This document shows, piece by piece, positions 24,355-33,346 of a stretch of 64,000 nt of DNA (position 1 is its first letter; every line of letters begins with the position of its first letter). Position numbers and translations under genes: made by a program. This DNA comes from Pseudoduganella armeniaca (GTDB lineage Bacteria > Pseudomonadota > Gammaproteobacteria > Burkholderiales > Burkholderiaceae_D), in NCBI RefSeq assembly GCF_003028855.1, contig NZ_CP028324.1:6273492-6337491 (forward strand), read 5' to 3'. Under the pieces are notes generated by a model. It had not been told where the DNA came from, ran no database searches, and saw only the letters and a list, made by a program, of their open reading frames with translations.

Positions 24355-25701
24355 CTATTCGAACACGCGGTCCGGATCGAACACGCTGTCCGGCACCGGC
24401 GCGCCGAACAGGCGCAGGCGGTCGGCGAAGCGGGGTCGCACGCCGGTGGCGAAGAAATGCCCCTGCACCTTGCCATGGCCGTCCACCCCGGTCTGCTCGA
24501 AGCGGAAGATCTCCTGCATCGCGATGACGTCGCCTTCCATGCCCGTCACCTCCTGCAGGCTGACCAGCTTGCGGGCGCCATCGGTCAGGCGCGAGACCTG
24601 CATGACGACCGTCACGGCGGAGCTGATCTGCTGGCGCGTCGCGCGCGGGGTCAGGTTGACGCCGGCCATGCCGACCATGTTTTCCAGTCGCGCCAGCGCG
24701 TCGCGCGGCGTGTTCGAGTGGACCGTCGCCAGCGAGCCTTCGTGGCCCGTGTTCATCGCCTGCAGCATGTCGAGCGCTTCGGGGCCGCGCACCTCACCCA
24801 GGATGATGCGGTCGGGCCGCATCCGCAGCGCGTTGCGCACCAGCGCGCGCTGGTTGACTTCGCCCTTGCCTTCGATATTGGGCGGCCGCGTCTCCAGGCG
24901 CACCACGTGCGGCTGGCGCATCTGCAGCTCGGCCGCGTCCTCGATCGTGACGATGCGTTCGCTGGGCGGAATGAAGCCGGACAGCACGTTCAAAAGCGTG
25001 GTCTTGCCGCTGCCGGTGCCGCCCGAGATCAGGATATTGATCTTGGCATGACCCAGTGCCTGCAGCACCTGCAGCATCGGCGGCGTCAGGCTCTTGTACT
25101 CGATCAGGTTGGCCATCGTCAGCGGGTTGGCCGAGAAGCGCCGGATCGACAGGATCGGGCCGTCCACCGCCAGCGGCGGGATGATCGCGTTGACGCGCGA
25201 GCCGTCCGGCAGGCGCGCGTCCACCATCGGGCTCGACTCGTCGATGCGCCGGCCCACCCGCGAGACGATCTTCTCGATGATCTTCATCAGGTGGGCATTG
25301 TCGTTGAACGTCACGTCCGTCAATTCCAGGCGGCCACCGCGCTCGACGTACACCTTGCTGCACGTGTTGACCAGGATGTCGGAAACGCCCGCGTCGGACA
25401 GCAGCGGCTCGAGCGGCCCGAAGCCGAGCATCTCGTGCTGGATGTCGAGCACCAGGTGGTGGCGCTCGTTCTGGTTCAATACGATGCGCTCGTCCTCGAT
25501 GATGCGCTGGACCAGCAGCGCCAGCTCGTGCTTGAACTGCTCCGGCGTCAGGCGCTTCAGGCGTTCCAGGTCGATGCGGTCCAGGATCAGCTGGTGCATC
25601 GTGCGCTTCAGGTCCTGGTAGGCCGCCTGCGACTGGGCGGGCAGGCCGATGGCGTGGCTGCGGGGGTCGTCGGCCAGTGCCAGTCGTTCGCGTAGGCTCA
25701 T
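24355..25701 (-). CDS. tadA: Tad/Flp pilus assembly ATPase CpaF/TadA
   Basis: This hexameric secretion ATPase powers pilin polymerisation and, in some systems, retraction. The 448-aa product has the VirB11-like domain with Walker A GGTGSGKTT (about residue 228), an acidic ASP box around TIEDAAELQM, RPDRIILGEVRG as Walker B, and the His box TGHEGSLATVHSN. The N-terminal 120 residues form the family's helical region. ATG 25701 is chosen; the frame to 26274 runs into the upstream gene. It lies 11 bp after cpaE. Confidence 0.96.
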   Translation of the reverse strand: MSLRERLALADDPRSHAIGLPAQSQAAYQDLKRTMHQLILDRIDLERLKRLTPEQFKHELALLVQRIIEDERIVLNQNERHHLVLDIQHEMLGFGPLEPLLSDAGVSDILVNTCSKVYVERGGRLELTDVTFNDNAHLMKIIEKIVSRVGRRIDESSPMVDARLPDGSRVNAIIPPLAVDGPILSIRRFSANPLTMANLIEYKSLTPPMLQVLQALGHAKINILISGGTGSGKTTLLNVLSGFIPPSERIVTIEDAAELQMRQPHVVRLETRPPNIEGKGEVNQRALVRNALRMRPDRIILGEVRGPEALDMLQAMNTGHEGSLATVHSNTPRDALARLENMVGMAGVNLTPRATRQQISSAVTVVMQVSRLTDGARKLVSLQEVTGMEGDVIAMQEIFRFEQTGVDGHGKVQGHFFATGVRPRFADRLRLFGAPVPDSVFDPDRVFE

Positions 25702-25712
25702 CGCATCTCTCC

Positions 25713-26888
25713 TTACTGTTCGGCGGCGCTGCGACCGAACAGCCGGTCGAACAGCCCCTTGGTTTCCGATACGCGCCGCTCCGTCACCAGTTCGACCAGT
25801 TCGGCCAGGCTGCGCGCCACCGGGCTGCTGCGCGACAGTTGCAGCACGGGGATGCCCTGGTTGACCGAATCGGTCGCCGACAGGTAGTCGTTCGGCACGG
25901 TATGCACCACGTCCGCGCCCAGCGCGTGTTCCAGGTCGGCCAGGCGCAGCTTGCCGCCCTTCTCGTAGCGGTTGACGATCAGGCGCGTGCGTTCGGCCGG
26001 ATAGCCGAGCGAGCGGAAGATGTCGATCAGGCGGCGCCCGTCGCGGATGTCCGGCAATGCCAGCTGCAGCACGGGGTAGATGGTGTCGGCGCTGTCGAGC
26101 GCGCGCAGCGACAGCGCGTCGATCTGGCGGCCCACGTCCAGCACGATGAAATCGTAGTGCTGGCGCGCCACGCGCAGGATGACGTCCATGTGCTCGGGCT
26201 TCATGTCGACCGTCTGGGCCGGATCGTCCGCCGCCGCCAGCACGCCGAAGCCGGGCGCCACGTGCACCAGGCACGATTCCAGGAAGGCGCCGTCCATGCG
26301 GCCGATCTGGCCGCAGATGTCGGACAGCGTCATGCCCGGCTTCTGGTCCGATACATACAGGGTGGCATCGCCGAACTGGCCGTGCAGGTCGATCAGCAGC
26401 ACCTTTTTTTCGGCCAGCGCGGCCAGCGCATAGCCGAAATTCGTCGCCAGGAACGTGGCGCCGCTGCCGCCCTTGCAGGCGATGAAGGCCAGCACCTTGC
26501 CGTCGCGCATGCGCGTCACCCCGGCCTCGATCTCGATCCGGTCCATCGCCTCGTGGAAGGCGCGGTGCACCAGCGGCAGCTGCAACACCTCGCGCATGCC
26601 GGCGCGCATGGCGCGGATCAGCAGTTCCTGCTGCGCTTCGCGGGTCAGCAGCATGAAGCGGGCATGCGGGTACTGGCGCGCCAGCCGGTCCACCAGTTCC
26701 CAGTCGCCCGCTTCGACCTCGCTGGCATCGAAAATCACCAGGTCGGGTGCGTCGGGAATGGGACGTTCCACCGCATCGCGCAGCCCCTGGCGCGATGCCA
26801 CCAGTTGCACGGCGGGCAGCCGCGCCGAACCCTGCGCCGCCAGTTCCGCGTGCAGCAGGCTGTCCTTGCTGATCATCAGTGCTTTCAT
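25713..26888 (-). CDS. cpaE: Flp pilus assembly protein CpaE/TadZ (MinD/ParA-like)
   Basis: The 391-aa product has a response-regulator-like N-terminal domain lacking the usual phosphoacceptor context (MKALMISKDSLLHAELAAQG) and a MinD/ParA-type ATPase domain. The deviant Walker A appears as FIACKGGSGATFLATNFGYAL, with threonine/phenylalanine where KT or KS is usual, so nucleotide hydrolysis may be weak. TadZ proteins place the Tad machine at the cell pole. ATG 26888 has AAGGA 8 bp upstream and is preferred to ATG 26903. Confidence 0.9.
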   Translation of the reverse strand: MKALMISKDSLLHAELAAQGSARLPAVQLVASRQGLRDAVERPIPDAPDLVIFDASEVEAGDWELVDRLARQYPHARFMLLTREAQQELLIRAMRAGMREVLQLPLVHRAFHEAMDRIEIEAGVTRMRDGKVLAFIACKGGSGATFLATNFGYALAALAEKKVLLIDLHGQFGDATLYVSDQKPGMTLSDICGQIGRMDGAFLESCLVHVAPGFGVLAAADDPAQTVDMKPEHMDVILRVARQHYDFIVLDVGRQIDALSLRALDSADTIYPVLQLALPDIRDGRRLIDIFRSLGYPAERTRLIVNRYEKGGKLRLADLEHALGADVVHTVPNDYLSATDSVNQGIPVLQLSRSSPVARSLAELVELVTERRVSETKGLFDRLFGRSAAEQ

Positions 26889-26913
26889 CGCATGGTCCTT
26901 CATGTCCGTTGGT

Positions 26914-27489
26914 TCACAGGCAGTTATTCACGCCGGGCCGGTAGCCGAGCGATTCCGCTTTCACGACCGTGGCGGCGGTCGGCACGACAAGCCGCGCCAT
27001 GCCGGGTCCGAAGCCCGTCAGGGTGCGGTAGGGCAGCGGCGCGCAGGCGTCGCCGCCGCTGGCGCAGATGCTGGCGCGCACGAAGCGGATGCAGCTGGCG
27101 CCGTTCGGGTTGTCCGTGCAGTTCACGATGTTCTGCACCGGGCAGGCCGGCCGCGCCGTCACCGGCACCAGCGCGCCGCTGGCGTCCATCGACAGGTACT
27201 CGATGCGTACGTTGTCGGTACCCAGGTTGGACACCAGCGGCAGCGCTCCCGCGTCGGTACGGAACAGCGCGCGGTTGCGCAGCGCGGCCATCGCGGCGCC
27301 GTCGGAAAAATCGGTCAGCGCCGCCGCCCGCGCCGCGCGCCGGGTGATCTCCTGCGCGGTATTGAACACGTACATCAGTCGGGCAACCTCGATGGTGCTC
27401 ATCGTCAGCAACAGGAATACGCCGAGCACCAGCGCCAGTTCGATGACGACGGCGCCGCGCTGGCGCCGATGGCTGGAATCAGGGCACAT
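26914..27489 (-). CDS. TadE-family pseudopilin
   Basis: The 191-aa product has the TadE-type N-terminus: a short basic leader, then QRGAVVIELALVLGVFLLLTMS with the glycine/glutamate arrangement of a prepilin site, and a long hydrophobic helix. The rest is periplasmic with six or so cysteines. Pseudopilins of this kind are minor components processed by the operon's prepilin peptidase. Its start overlaps the end of the upstream tadE-like gene by 11 bp. It could be called TadF or a second TadE. Confidence 0.85.
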   Translation of the reverse strand: MCPDSSHRRQRGAVVIELALVLGVFLLLTMSTIEVARLMYVFNTAQEITRRAARAAALTDFSDGAAMAALRNRALFRTDAGALPLVSNLGTDNVRIEYLSMDASGALVPVTARPACPVQNIVNCTDNPNGASCIRFVRASICASGGDACAPLPYRTLTGFGPGMARLVVPTAATVVKAESLGYRPGVNNCL

Positions 27490-27934
27490 AGCTCACCGTG
27501 TAATGAATCGCCATGTTGATGTTCGGCGTGGCCAGTTCGAACAGCGCCGGGGCGCGCAGGGTCGCTTCGAAGCGGAACGCCACGTCGACGGAGACGTCCT
27601 GCGGCAGCCACGCGCCGCAACTGACGTTATCGCAGCGCACGGCGGTCAGGCCGGCACGCAGCGGCGTATCGACCCCGGCATCGCGGGTTGCCTGGCGCAC
27701 GTAAGCCTCGGCATTGGCGGTCAGCTGCGCGCTGGCGCCGTCGCGCACCATCACTTCCTGCGGCTGCGCCGCGGCGATCCGGCTGGCGGCGTACACCGCC
27801 TTGTGCAGCGCGATCGCGTGCCAGGTCATGCGCCCCAGGTAGAGCACGCCCGGCAGCAGCAGCAAGGCGGTCACGCTCATCAGGACCGCCGCCTCGACGG
27901 CCACGACCCCACGTTCCCTGCGGCGCGCGTTCAT
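27479..27934 (-). CDS. TadE-like pseudopilin
   Basis: The 151-aa product begins MNARRRERGVVAVEAAVLMSVTALLLLPGV. This is a basic leader followed by a hydrophobic helix with a glutamate near the cleavage point, typical of TadE/TadG-like pseudopilins. Two cysteines (RCDNVSCG) are close together in the mature domain. It overlaps the preceding TadG-like gene by 4 bp and the following gene by 11 bp. Confidence 0.82.
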   Translation of the reverse strand: MNARRRERGVVAVEAAVLMSVTALLLLPGVLYLGRMTWHAIALHKAVYAASRIAAAQPQEVMVRDGASAQLTANAEAYVRQATRDAGVDTPLRAGLTAVRCDNVSCGAWLPQDVSVDVAFRFEATLRAPALFELATPNINMAIHYTVSYVP

Positions 27935-29292
27935 CGGTACAGTCCTATCGCGCTGCCCAGCGCCGCCTCGTTGACGATGCCGATGAATTCGCCCGGCAGT
28001 TCGGTCGCGTTGGCAGGGGCGGTCATCAGGAAGCGGGCATAGGCGAGCACATTGGCTTGGACCAGGGTGCCGGCGGCCACGGGGCAGGACAGCAGCGGCA
28101 CGTGCAGCAGGCGCCGGTTCGAGCGCCCCGGCTGCGCCGATGCCGTGGTGTAGCCAGGGGTGGCGTAAGGCGCGTCCAGCGGCATCGAGACGAAATTGGC
28201 CGGCGTGGACGGGTACAGGGTCGCGAAATTGCCGACGGCCTGGCCGCGCGGCACGTTGGCTGTCCAGCGCGTGCCGTAGTCGGCATCGGGCGTGCTCGCC
28301 GGCACGGGCGGCGGCAGGTCGGCGATGGTGCGCAGCTTGCCGCCGACGGTGCTGGGCTGGGCAAACGCACGGGTGGGACGAACGCTCATCCAGTTGGCGT
28401 TTTCGCCGATGTATTCGCGCACATTGGTGTCCGGCGGGGCGCTGGCCAGGCTGCAAACGGGCACCTGGCCGAACCGCGAATTGAGCTGCCGCCACAGGCT
28501 GAAGGAGGTTGGCCGGCGCAGGTGCAGGCGGCCGCTGCCCACGACCGGATACGCGAGCGTACCGGTGCACATGAACGGCGCGACGGTGTTGTCGTCGAAC
28601 GATGCCAGCGCGGCGGCTGGCGGGCGCACCGGGTCGACCAGGAAGTATTCGGGTGTGATACCGTTCGGGTTGAGGTTCAGCAGGTTGTAGCCGATGCCGG
28701 GACGCAGGCCGTAGCGCACCGTTTCCGCGACGGCCGGCGAGCCGGGGTTGACCCGGTTGGCGGACGCGCTGGTACTCATCGCGCAGATCGCCAACGGCGC
28801 GACCTGCAGGGCGGTCGGACCGGCCACCGCCAGCGGCGCGACCTCGACGACGGCGGCAGCGCCGAACGCCCCCATCAGCAGCGGACGCATCTCGCGCATT
28901 TCCTCGTCCAGGTCGGCCAGGTTGACACGCACGTAGCGCATGTTGGCCGCATCGCTCGATGCCGCGCTGGCGCTGCGCCAGTCGGTGCCGTCCGGGCTGG
29001 GGCCGAAGCGCAGCGCGGCGCTGCGCCACGCCAGCGGCGTGGCCAGGTTGACCCGCAGCGTGCTGGCGACCTGGCTGGCGCGCAGTGTGGCCGACGCGAT
29101 GCCGGTGCTGGTACCGTCCAGCTTCACGGCCGCGGCGATGGCGATGCTGTCGGCCGCATTTTGCAGCTGCGTCGCACGCAGGTACAGCAGGCCCAGGTCG
29201 AGCGCCAGGCCGACGCAACCGATCATCACCGGCAGCAGCAGGGCGTACAAGAGCGTGATGCCACCACGCTGGCGCTGGCGCGACGTGTTCAT
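27931..29292 (-). CDS. TadG-like pilus assembly protein
   Basis: The 453-aa product starts with MNTSRQRQRGGITLLYALLLPVMIG, the TadE/G-type N-terminal helix, followed by LALDLGLLYLRATQLQNAADSIAIAAA. That stretch is the signature of the Flp-pilus TadG N-terminal region (DUF2134-like). The remaining 380 residues are periplasmic, with no von Willebrand A motif that I can see. It overlaps the neighbouring lipoprotein and TadE genes by 4 bp each. ATG 29292 is preferred over a longer frame that runs into the lipoprotein gene. Confidence 0.85.
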   Translation of the reverse strand: MNTSRQRQRGGITLLYALLLPVMIGCVGLALDLGLLYLRATQLQNAADSIAIAAAVKLDGTSTGIASATLRASQVASTLRVNLATPLAWRSAALRFGPSPDGTDWRSASAASSDAANMRYVRVNLADLDEEMREMRPLLMGAFGAAAVVEVAPLAVAGPTALQVAPLAICAMSTSASANRVNPGSPAVAETVRYGLRPGIGYNLLNLNPNGITPEYFLVDPVRPPAAALASFDDNTVAPFMCTGTLAYPVVGSGRLHLRRPTSFSLWRQLNSRFGQVPVCSLASAPPDTNVREYIGENANWMSVRPTRAFAQPSTVGGKLRTIADLPPPVPASTPDADYGTRWTANVPRGQAVGNFATLYPSTPANFVSMPLDAPYATPGYTTASAQPGRSNRRLLHVPLLSCPVAAGTLVQANVLAYARFLMTAPANATELPGEFIGIVNEAALGSAIGLYR

Positions 29293-29576
29293 TTGGTGCC
29301 GCTCACGCCGATCGTGAACGTGGCCGGCGCAGGCGGTTCGGCAAACGACTTGCGGTAGCGCTGCTGCGCCTGTGCCGCGCTGGCGCCGTCGATGCCGTCC
29401 ACCGTCACGTGCGCGCGCGCGGCGTCGGGGTTCAGCACCTGCTGCGCGAAGGCGGCGCGGGTGGCGGCGCCGAAGCGCGCATCCCATTGCGGCGTCGTGC
29501 TCGGCAAGGCCGCGCAGCCGGCACAGGCCAGCAGGGCCAGGGTGCCCAGCGCAGGGGCGAACGGCAGCTTGTCCAT
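29289..29576 (-). CDS. Small lipoprotein in the Tad operon
   Basis: The 95-aa product has a lipoprotein signal (LGTLALLACAGCAALP; the lipobox could be LLAC or CAGC). The short mature domain includes DGIDGASAAQAQQRYRKSF. It sits between the secretin and the TadG-like gene with 4-bp and 10-bp spacing, where CpaD or a pilotin is often found. It is much shorter than CpaD and I see no CpaD motif. A pilotin-like role is inference. Confidence 0.75.
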   Translation of the reverse strand: MDKLPFAPALGTLALLACAGCAALPSTTPQWDARFGAATRAAFAQQVLNPDAARAHVTVDGIDGASAAQAQQRYRKSFAEPPAPATFTIGVSGTK

Positions 29577-29586
29577 CGTGATCTCC

Positions 29587-31086
29587 TTATTTCAGCTGGA
29601 AGCCGGACGGTTGCACGGCCGTCGGCGCGGACGGCGCGGACTGATTAGGCGCCGGCGCCTCCATGCGGCCGTGCACGAACAGGTCGGCGCGGCTGGCCGG
29701 TCGCAGCGCATCGGTCGGCAGGCTGGCGCCCGGCGGCAGCGGCTTGACGAGGTGCGCCGTCACGACGAACAGCAGCTCGGTGCGGTCGCGCTGGAAATCG
29801 GTGCTGCGAAACAGCGCGCCCAGGATCGGCAGTTCGCCCAGCACGGGCAGCGCGTTGATGTTGCTGGTCTGGTTGTCGCGTATCAGGCCGCCGATGGCGA
29901 AGCTCTGACCGTCGTACAGCTGCACGGTCGTGGTGGCCCGCCTGGTCGTCAGCAACGGCATGATGGCCTTGCCGCCGACGCTGCCCGCGCTGATCCCCAC
30001 GCCGTCGCGCGCCAGCTCCGACACCTCCGGCGCCACCGCCAGGTTGATGCGGCCGCCCGCCAGCACGGTCGGGGTGAACCGCAGCCCCACGCCGAATTCC
30101 TTCTCTTCCAGCGTGACCTTGTTGTTCTCCTGCGCGACCGGGATGAAGATCGTGCCGCCCGCCAGGAAGCTGCCTTCCTGGCCGCTGACGGCCATCACGG
30201 TGGGCTCGGCCAGGATCCGCACCAGGCCATCCTGGCGTTCGCCTTCCAGGCGCAGGTAGTTTTCCAGCGATTTCAGCAAGGTGACGCTGCCCCTGGCGGT
30301 ACCGGTCAGGAAATTGCCGGCCACGCTGGCGGTCCACTCGCCGCCACGCAGGCGGATGGCGGCGTTGCCTTCCAGTTTGTCGAGCAGCGTCTTCGACACC
30401 TCGGCGATCTTCACCTCCAGCATGACCTGCTGGGGCGCACTGACGCCCAGCAGGTTGACGATGCGGGAGCTGCTGCCGGCGGCAGCCCCGGCCTCCGCCT
30501 TGTCCGCTCCCGTGAGTGCCTTGGCGGGCGCGCGCACGAAGGCCTGCGCCAATTCCAGCACATGCGTCAGCGTGGCGCCGTTCTCGACGGTGCCCGACAG
30601 CACCAGCGTATCGGCCGCGGCGCTGACGTGGATGTCCTTCTCGTCCGGCAGCAGCGCGGCCAGCGCGGCTTGCAGGCCGGCCGTGTCCATGCCGACCACG
30701 ACATCGACGACGCTGCAGGCGCCGCTTCGGCCCTGCACGATCAGGTTGGTGCTGCCCACCTCGGCGCCGACCAGGTACAGCGTTTCCGGCGCAACCAGCA
30801 TCGCCTGCAGCACGGCGGGGTTGCCGACACCGCGGCTAACGATGGGTTCGGGCAGGCGCATCAGCGTGGATTTGCCCAGCTGTAGCGCCAGATGGCCCGG
30901 CGCGGAGGGTGCGCCGCTGCAGCGCGGACCGTCCGCCCTGGCGGCAGCGCCACGCGGTGCGGCCGGCTTGGCCGTGTCGGCAGCGGCAGCTGGCTGCGCC
31001 GCCGGGGACGCGGGCGGCGCAGCCAGCGCATAGGGGCAGGTGCAGGCAGCCAATAACAGCAGGCGGCGGATCGACGAAAGCATCAT
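29587..31086 (-). CDS. cpaC: Flp pilus secretin CpaC/RcpA
   Basis: This is the outer-membrane channel for the Flp pilus. The 499-aa product has a signal peptide (LLLLAACTCPYALA) and an N-terminal pilus-assembly/BON-like region (about residues 65-160, GKSTLMRLPEPI, VGAEVGSTNLIVQG). The secretin domain (about 230-450) contains VMLEVKIAEVSKTLLDKL and VPVLGELPILGALFRS, the standard secretin box, followed by LLFVVTAHLVKPL. Two adjacent ATGs, 31086 and 31083, follow a GAGGA site. It lies 22 bp after cpaB. Confidence 0.95.
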   Translation of the reverse strand: MMLSSIRRLLLLAACTCPYALAAPPASPAAQPAAAADTAKPAAPRGAAARADGPRCSGAPSAPGHLALQLGKSTLMRLPEPIVSRGVGNPAVLQAMLVAPETLYLVGAEVGSTNLIVQGRSGACSVVDVVVGMDTAGLQAALAALLPDEKDIHVSAAADTLVLSGTVENGATLTHVLELAQAFVRAPAKALTGADKAEAGAAAGSSSRIVNLLGVSAPQQVMLEVKIAEVSKTLLDKLEGNAAIRLRGGEWTASVAGNFLTGTARGSVTLLKSLENYLRLEGERQDGLVRILAEPTVMAVSGQEGSFLAGGTIFIPVAQENNKVTLEEKEFGVGLRFTPTVLAGGRINLAVAPEVSELARDGVGISAGSVGGKAIMPLLTTRRATTTVQLYDGQSFAIGGLIRDNQTSNINALPVLGELPILGALFRSTDFQRDRTELLFVVTAHLVKPLPPGASLPTDALRPASRADLFVHGRMEAPAPNQSAPSAPTAVQPSGFQLK

Positions 31087-31108
31087 GGCGTCCTCACGGG
31101 GCTTGTCG

Positions 31109-31939
31109 TCACAGGCATTGGCGGCCGCTGTGCAGGCCGTCGATGGTGCCGATACAGTGGCGCGGCGGCTCGCTGCGCGCGACCTTGGGCGCTGCCCGCG
31201 GCGCGGCTGGCGCGGCGGCGCTGGCCGCTTCGGTCCGGGCCAGGCCCAGCAGGCTGCTCTTGGTGGCCCCGGCCGTGGTGCCCGGTTGCGGATCGACCTG
31301 GTTGCGCAGCACCAGCGACAGGCTGCCCACGCTGCGTGCCAGGTCCAGCTTTTCCGCCTGGTCCGGCGCCACTTCCAGCGTGACGGCGTTGACGACGCGC
31401 GGCTTGGTATCGTCCCGGCTGACCTCCTGGGCGACGGCCAGCACCAGGATGCGTTCCAGGACGATCTTCGAGATGGCCTCGTCGCTGTGCTGCGTTCCGC
31501 TGGCCTGGGTGCTGACCAGGATGTCGACGAAATTGCCGGGCAGCGCGAAGCCGGCCACGCCGATGACGTCGTTGACCCGCACCGTGATCGCGCGCTTGCC
31601 CTCCGTGATCAGCGCGGACAGCCCACCCAGCGTGCCGGCCGGCGCCAGCTTTGCTTCCGTCAGCGGTTCGCCGCGCAGCACGCTGGTTTTCAACACGCGG
31701 CCGCTCAACGCGAGCGGATCGCGCAGCGCGCCGGCCGGCACGCTGTCGGCCGGCCAGTCGGACAGTTTCACCATCTCGGGAGCGATGCGCTGGCCCAGGC
31801 TGGCGTCGCCGGTGGCGACGACGACGCGGCTGCCCGAAGGCGCGGCCTGGCGCAGCAGCAGGCGCGACGCCATGGCCACGGCGCCCAAGCCGAGCACGAT
31901 GGCCAGCGCCATCATCAGGTAGGCCCGACGGTTCTTCAT
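31109..31939 (-). CDS. cpaB: Flp pilus assembly protein CpaB/RcpC
   Basis: The 276-aa product has an N-terminal membrane helix (AYLMMALAIVLGLGAVAMAS). A SAF domain follows, with VVVATGDASLGQRIAPEMVKL, then the CpaB/RcpC domain with RAITVRVNDVIGVAGFALPGN and FVDILVST. CpaB/RcpC lies in the periplasm next to the secretin and is needed for pilus export. Its start overlaps the AAA ATPase stop by 4 bp. Confidence 0.93.
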   Translation of the reverse strand: MKNRRAYLMMALAIVLGLGAVAMASRLLLRQAAPSGSRVVVATGDASLGQRIAPEMVKLSDWPADSVPAGALRDPLALSGRVLKTSVLRGEPLTEAKLAPAGTLGGLSALITEGKRAITVRVNDVIGVAGFALPGNFVDILVSTQASGTQHSDEAISKIVLERILVLAVAQEVSRDDTKPRVVNAVTLEVAPDQAEKLDLARSVGSLSLVLRNQVDPQPGTTAGATKSSLLGLARTEAASAAAPAAPRAAPKVARSEPPRHCIGTIDGLHSGRQCL

Positions 31940-33276
31940 GCCGCCCTCCCCGCCGCCTGGCTCGGCGCCATGGCGAACATGCTGGACCAGGCCTGGACGA
32001 CGCTGGCCGGCGTGACGACCGCCGGTTCGCCCAGGAACGCGGCGAATTCGCGGATGCGGGCCAGGATGGCGTGGGGGAATCCGGCCAGCAGCGGCTGGCC
32101 ACTGGCTCGATGCAGTTCGCCGACCAGGTAAGTCAGCGCCGTTTCGTCCGGCGCCAGGCCCAGGTGGTGGCACTGCTGGCGGAACAGCGCCCGATAGGCG
32201 CCCTCGCCGATCGGCCCGACGTGTACCTTGTAGCCGATGCGGCGCAGCGACGAGGGGTCGAGCACGGCCTGCGGCGCCTGGTTGGTGATGAACACCATCG
32301 TGGCATCGAACGGCACGGCGAACTTGTGGCCGCCGGCCAGCGCCAGCTGGTCGGCGCCCGTGTCGAGCGCCTGCGTGAAACGCCCCAGCAGCTCGGCGGC
32401 CGGCAGACGCTGGCGCCCCAGGTCGTCGACGATGAACAGGCCACCGGCCGCCTTGACGTGGGCCGGCGCGTGATAGCAGCCGCTGAACGGGTCGTGGCGC
32501 AGGTCGAGCATGTCGGCGCCCAGTTCGGCCCCCAGGTGCAGCGTGGGCCGGGCACACTGGGCCCAGCGGGTGTCGCTGCTGCGCCGGTCCGCGGCGGCCC
32601 GGGCCGGCAACGGCGGGGGCTGGTGCACGGCGGTGTCGTGCACCAGCACGATCTCGTGGCCCACCGCCACGGCATACGGTACGGCCACGCTGCCCTGCAG
32701 CAGGCGGCCGAGGCGGCGCGCCAGCGTGCTCTTGCCGCTGCCCGGCGGGCCGTACAACAACAGCGAGCGATGCGCGTGCAGCGCGGCGCCGGCCAGCTGG
32801 TGCACGTCGGCCGGCATGCAGTCGCCGACGAATTCGGCGGCGACGTCGTCGGCGCCGACGGGCGCCAGCATGGCCGACTGGCGCTGCAGCATCGCACGGT
32901 ACGCGGCCAGCGGCACCGGTGCCGGACCGGCATAGGGGCTGCGTTCCAGCCAGGCGGCAGCGCGCTGGCGGCCGTTCGACGTCAGTTGATACTGCACGTC
33001 CAGGTCGGAATCGCCGCGCCACGCCACCTCGGCCAGCTGCTCGGCCACCAGGAAATCGAACACCTCGCGCAGCACATTGATCGACAGCCGCAGCCGCGTC
33101 GTCAGCGACGACAGCTGCGTCCGGCCGGAGCTGAACAGGGCCTTCGCGGCCAGCTCCACCAGCAGCGTCATTTCCAGTCCCGTCTCGCGCACCGTTTTCG
33201 GCTGCGGCGGCAGCAAGGCCGTGTCATGGCCGCCGGCCAGCTCGGGCGCAACACCGGAATACGTCGAATGTTCCAT
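31936..33276 (-). CDS. AAA ATPase with N-terminal winged-helix-like region, inserted in the Tad operon
   Basis: The 446-aa product has a helix-rich, winged-helix-like N-terminal region (about residues 35-105, LRLSINVLREVFDFLVAEQLAEVAWRG split across helices). An AAA ATPase domain follows, with Walker A YGPPGSGKST (about residue 175), Walker B GGLFIVDDLG and a sensor-1-like MVFITNQAPQ. The helical lid contains HAILARIREF. It resembles proteins loosely labelled ATPase with chaperone activity. It lies 70 bp after the prepilin peptidase and overlaps cpaB by 4 bp, so it belongs to the Tad operon, yet it is not a core Tad component. The start has a GAGGAG site. Role unknown. Confidence 0.85.
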   Translation of the reverse strand: MEHSTYSGVAPELAGGHDTALLPPQPKTVRETGLEMTLLVELAAKALFSSGRTQLSSLTTRLRLSINVLREVFDFLVAEQLAEVAWRGDSDLDVQYQLTSNGRQRAAAWLERSPYAGPAPVPLAAYRAMLQRQSAMLAPVGADDVAAEFVGDCMPADVHQLAGAALHAHRSLLLYGPPGSGKSTLARRLGRLLQGSVAVPYAVAVGHEIVLVHDTAVHQPPPLPARAAADRRSSDTRWAQCARPTLHLGAELGADMLDLRHDPFSGCYHAPAHVKAAGGLFIVDDLGRQRLPAAELLGRFTQALDTGADQLALAGGHKFAVPFDATMVFITNQAPQAVLDPSSLRRIGYKVHVGPIGEGAYRALFRQQCHHLGLAPDETALTYLVGELHRASGQPLLAGFPHAILARIREFAAFLGEPAVVTPASVVQAWSSMFAMAPSQAAGRAA

Positions 33277-33346
33277 GCCGTTTCTCCTCGTGAGATGGCG
33301 ATGATAGCGAGGTGTTTCCTTGTGGATATTGACCAGCAGCAAGCTA

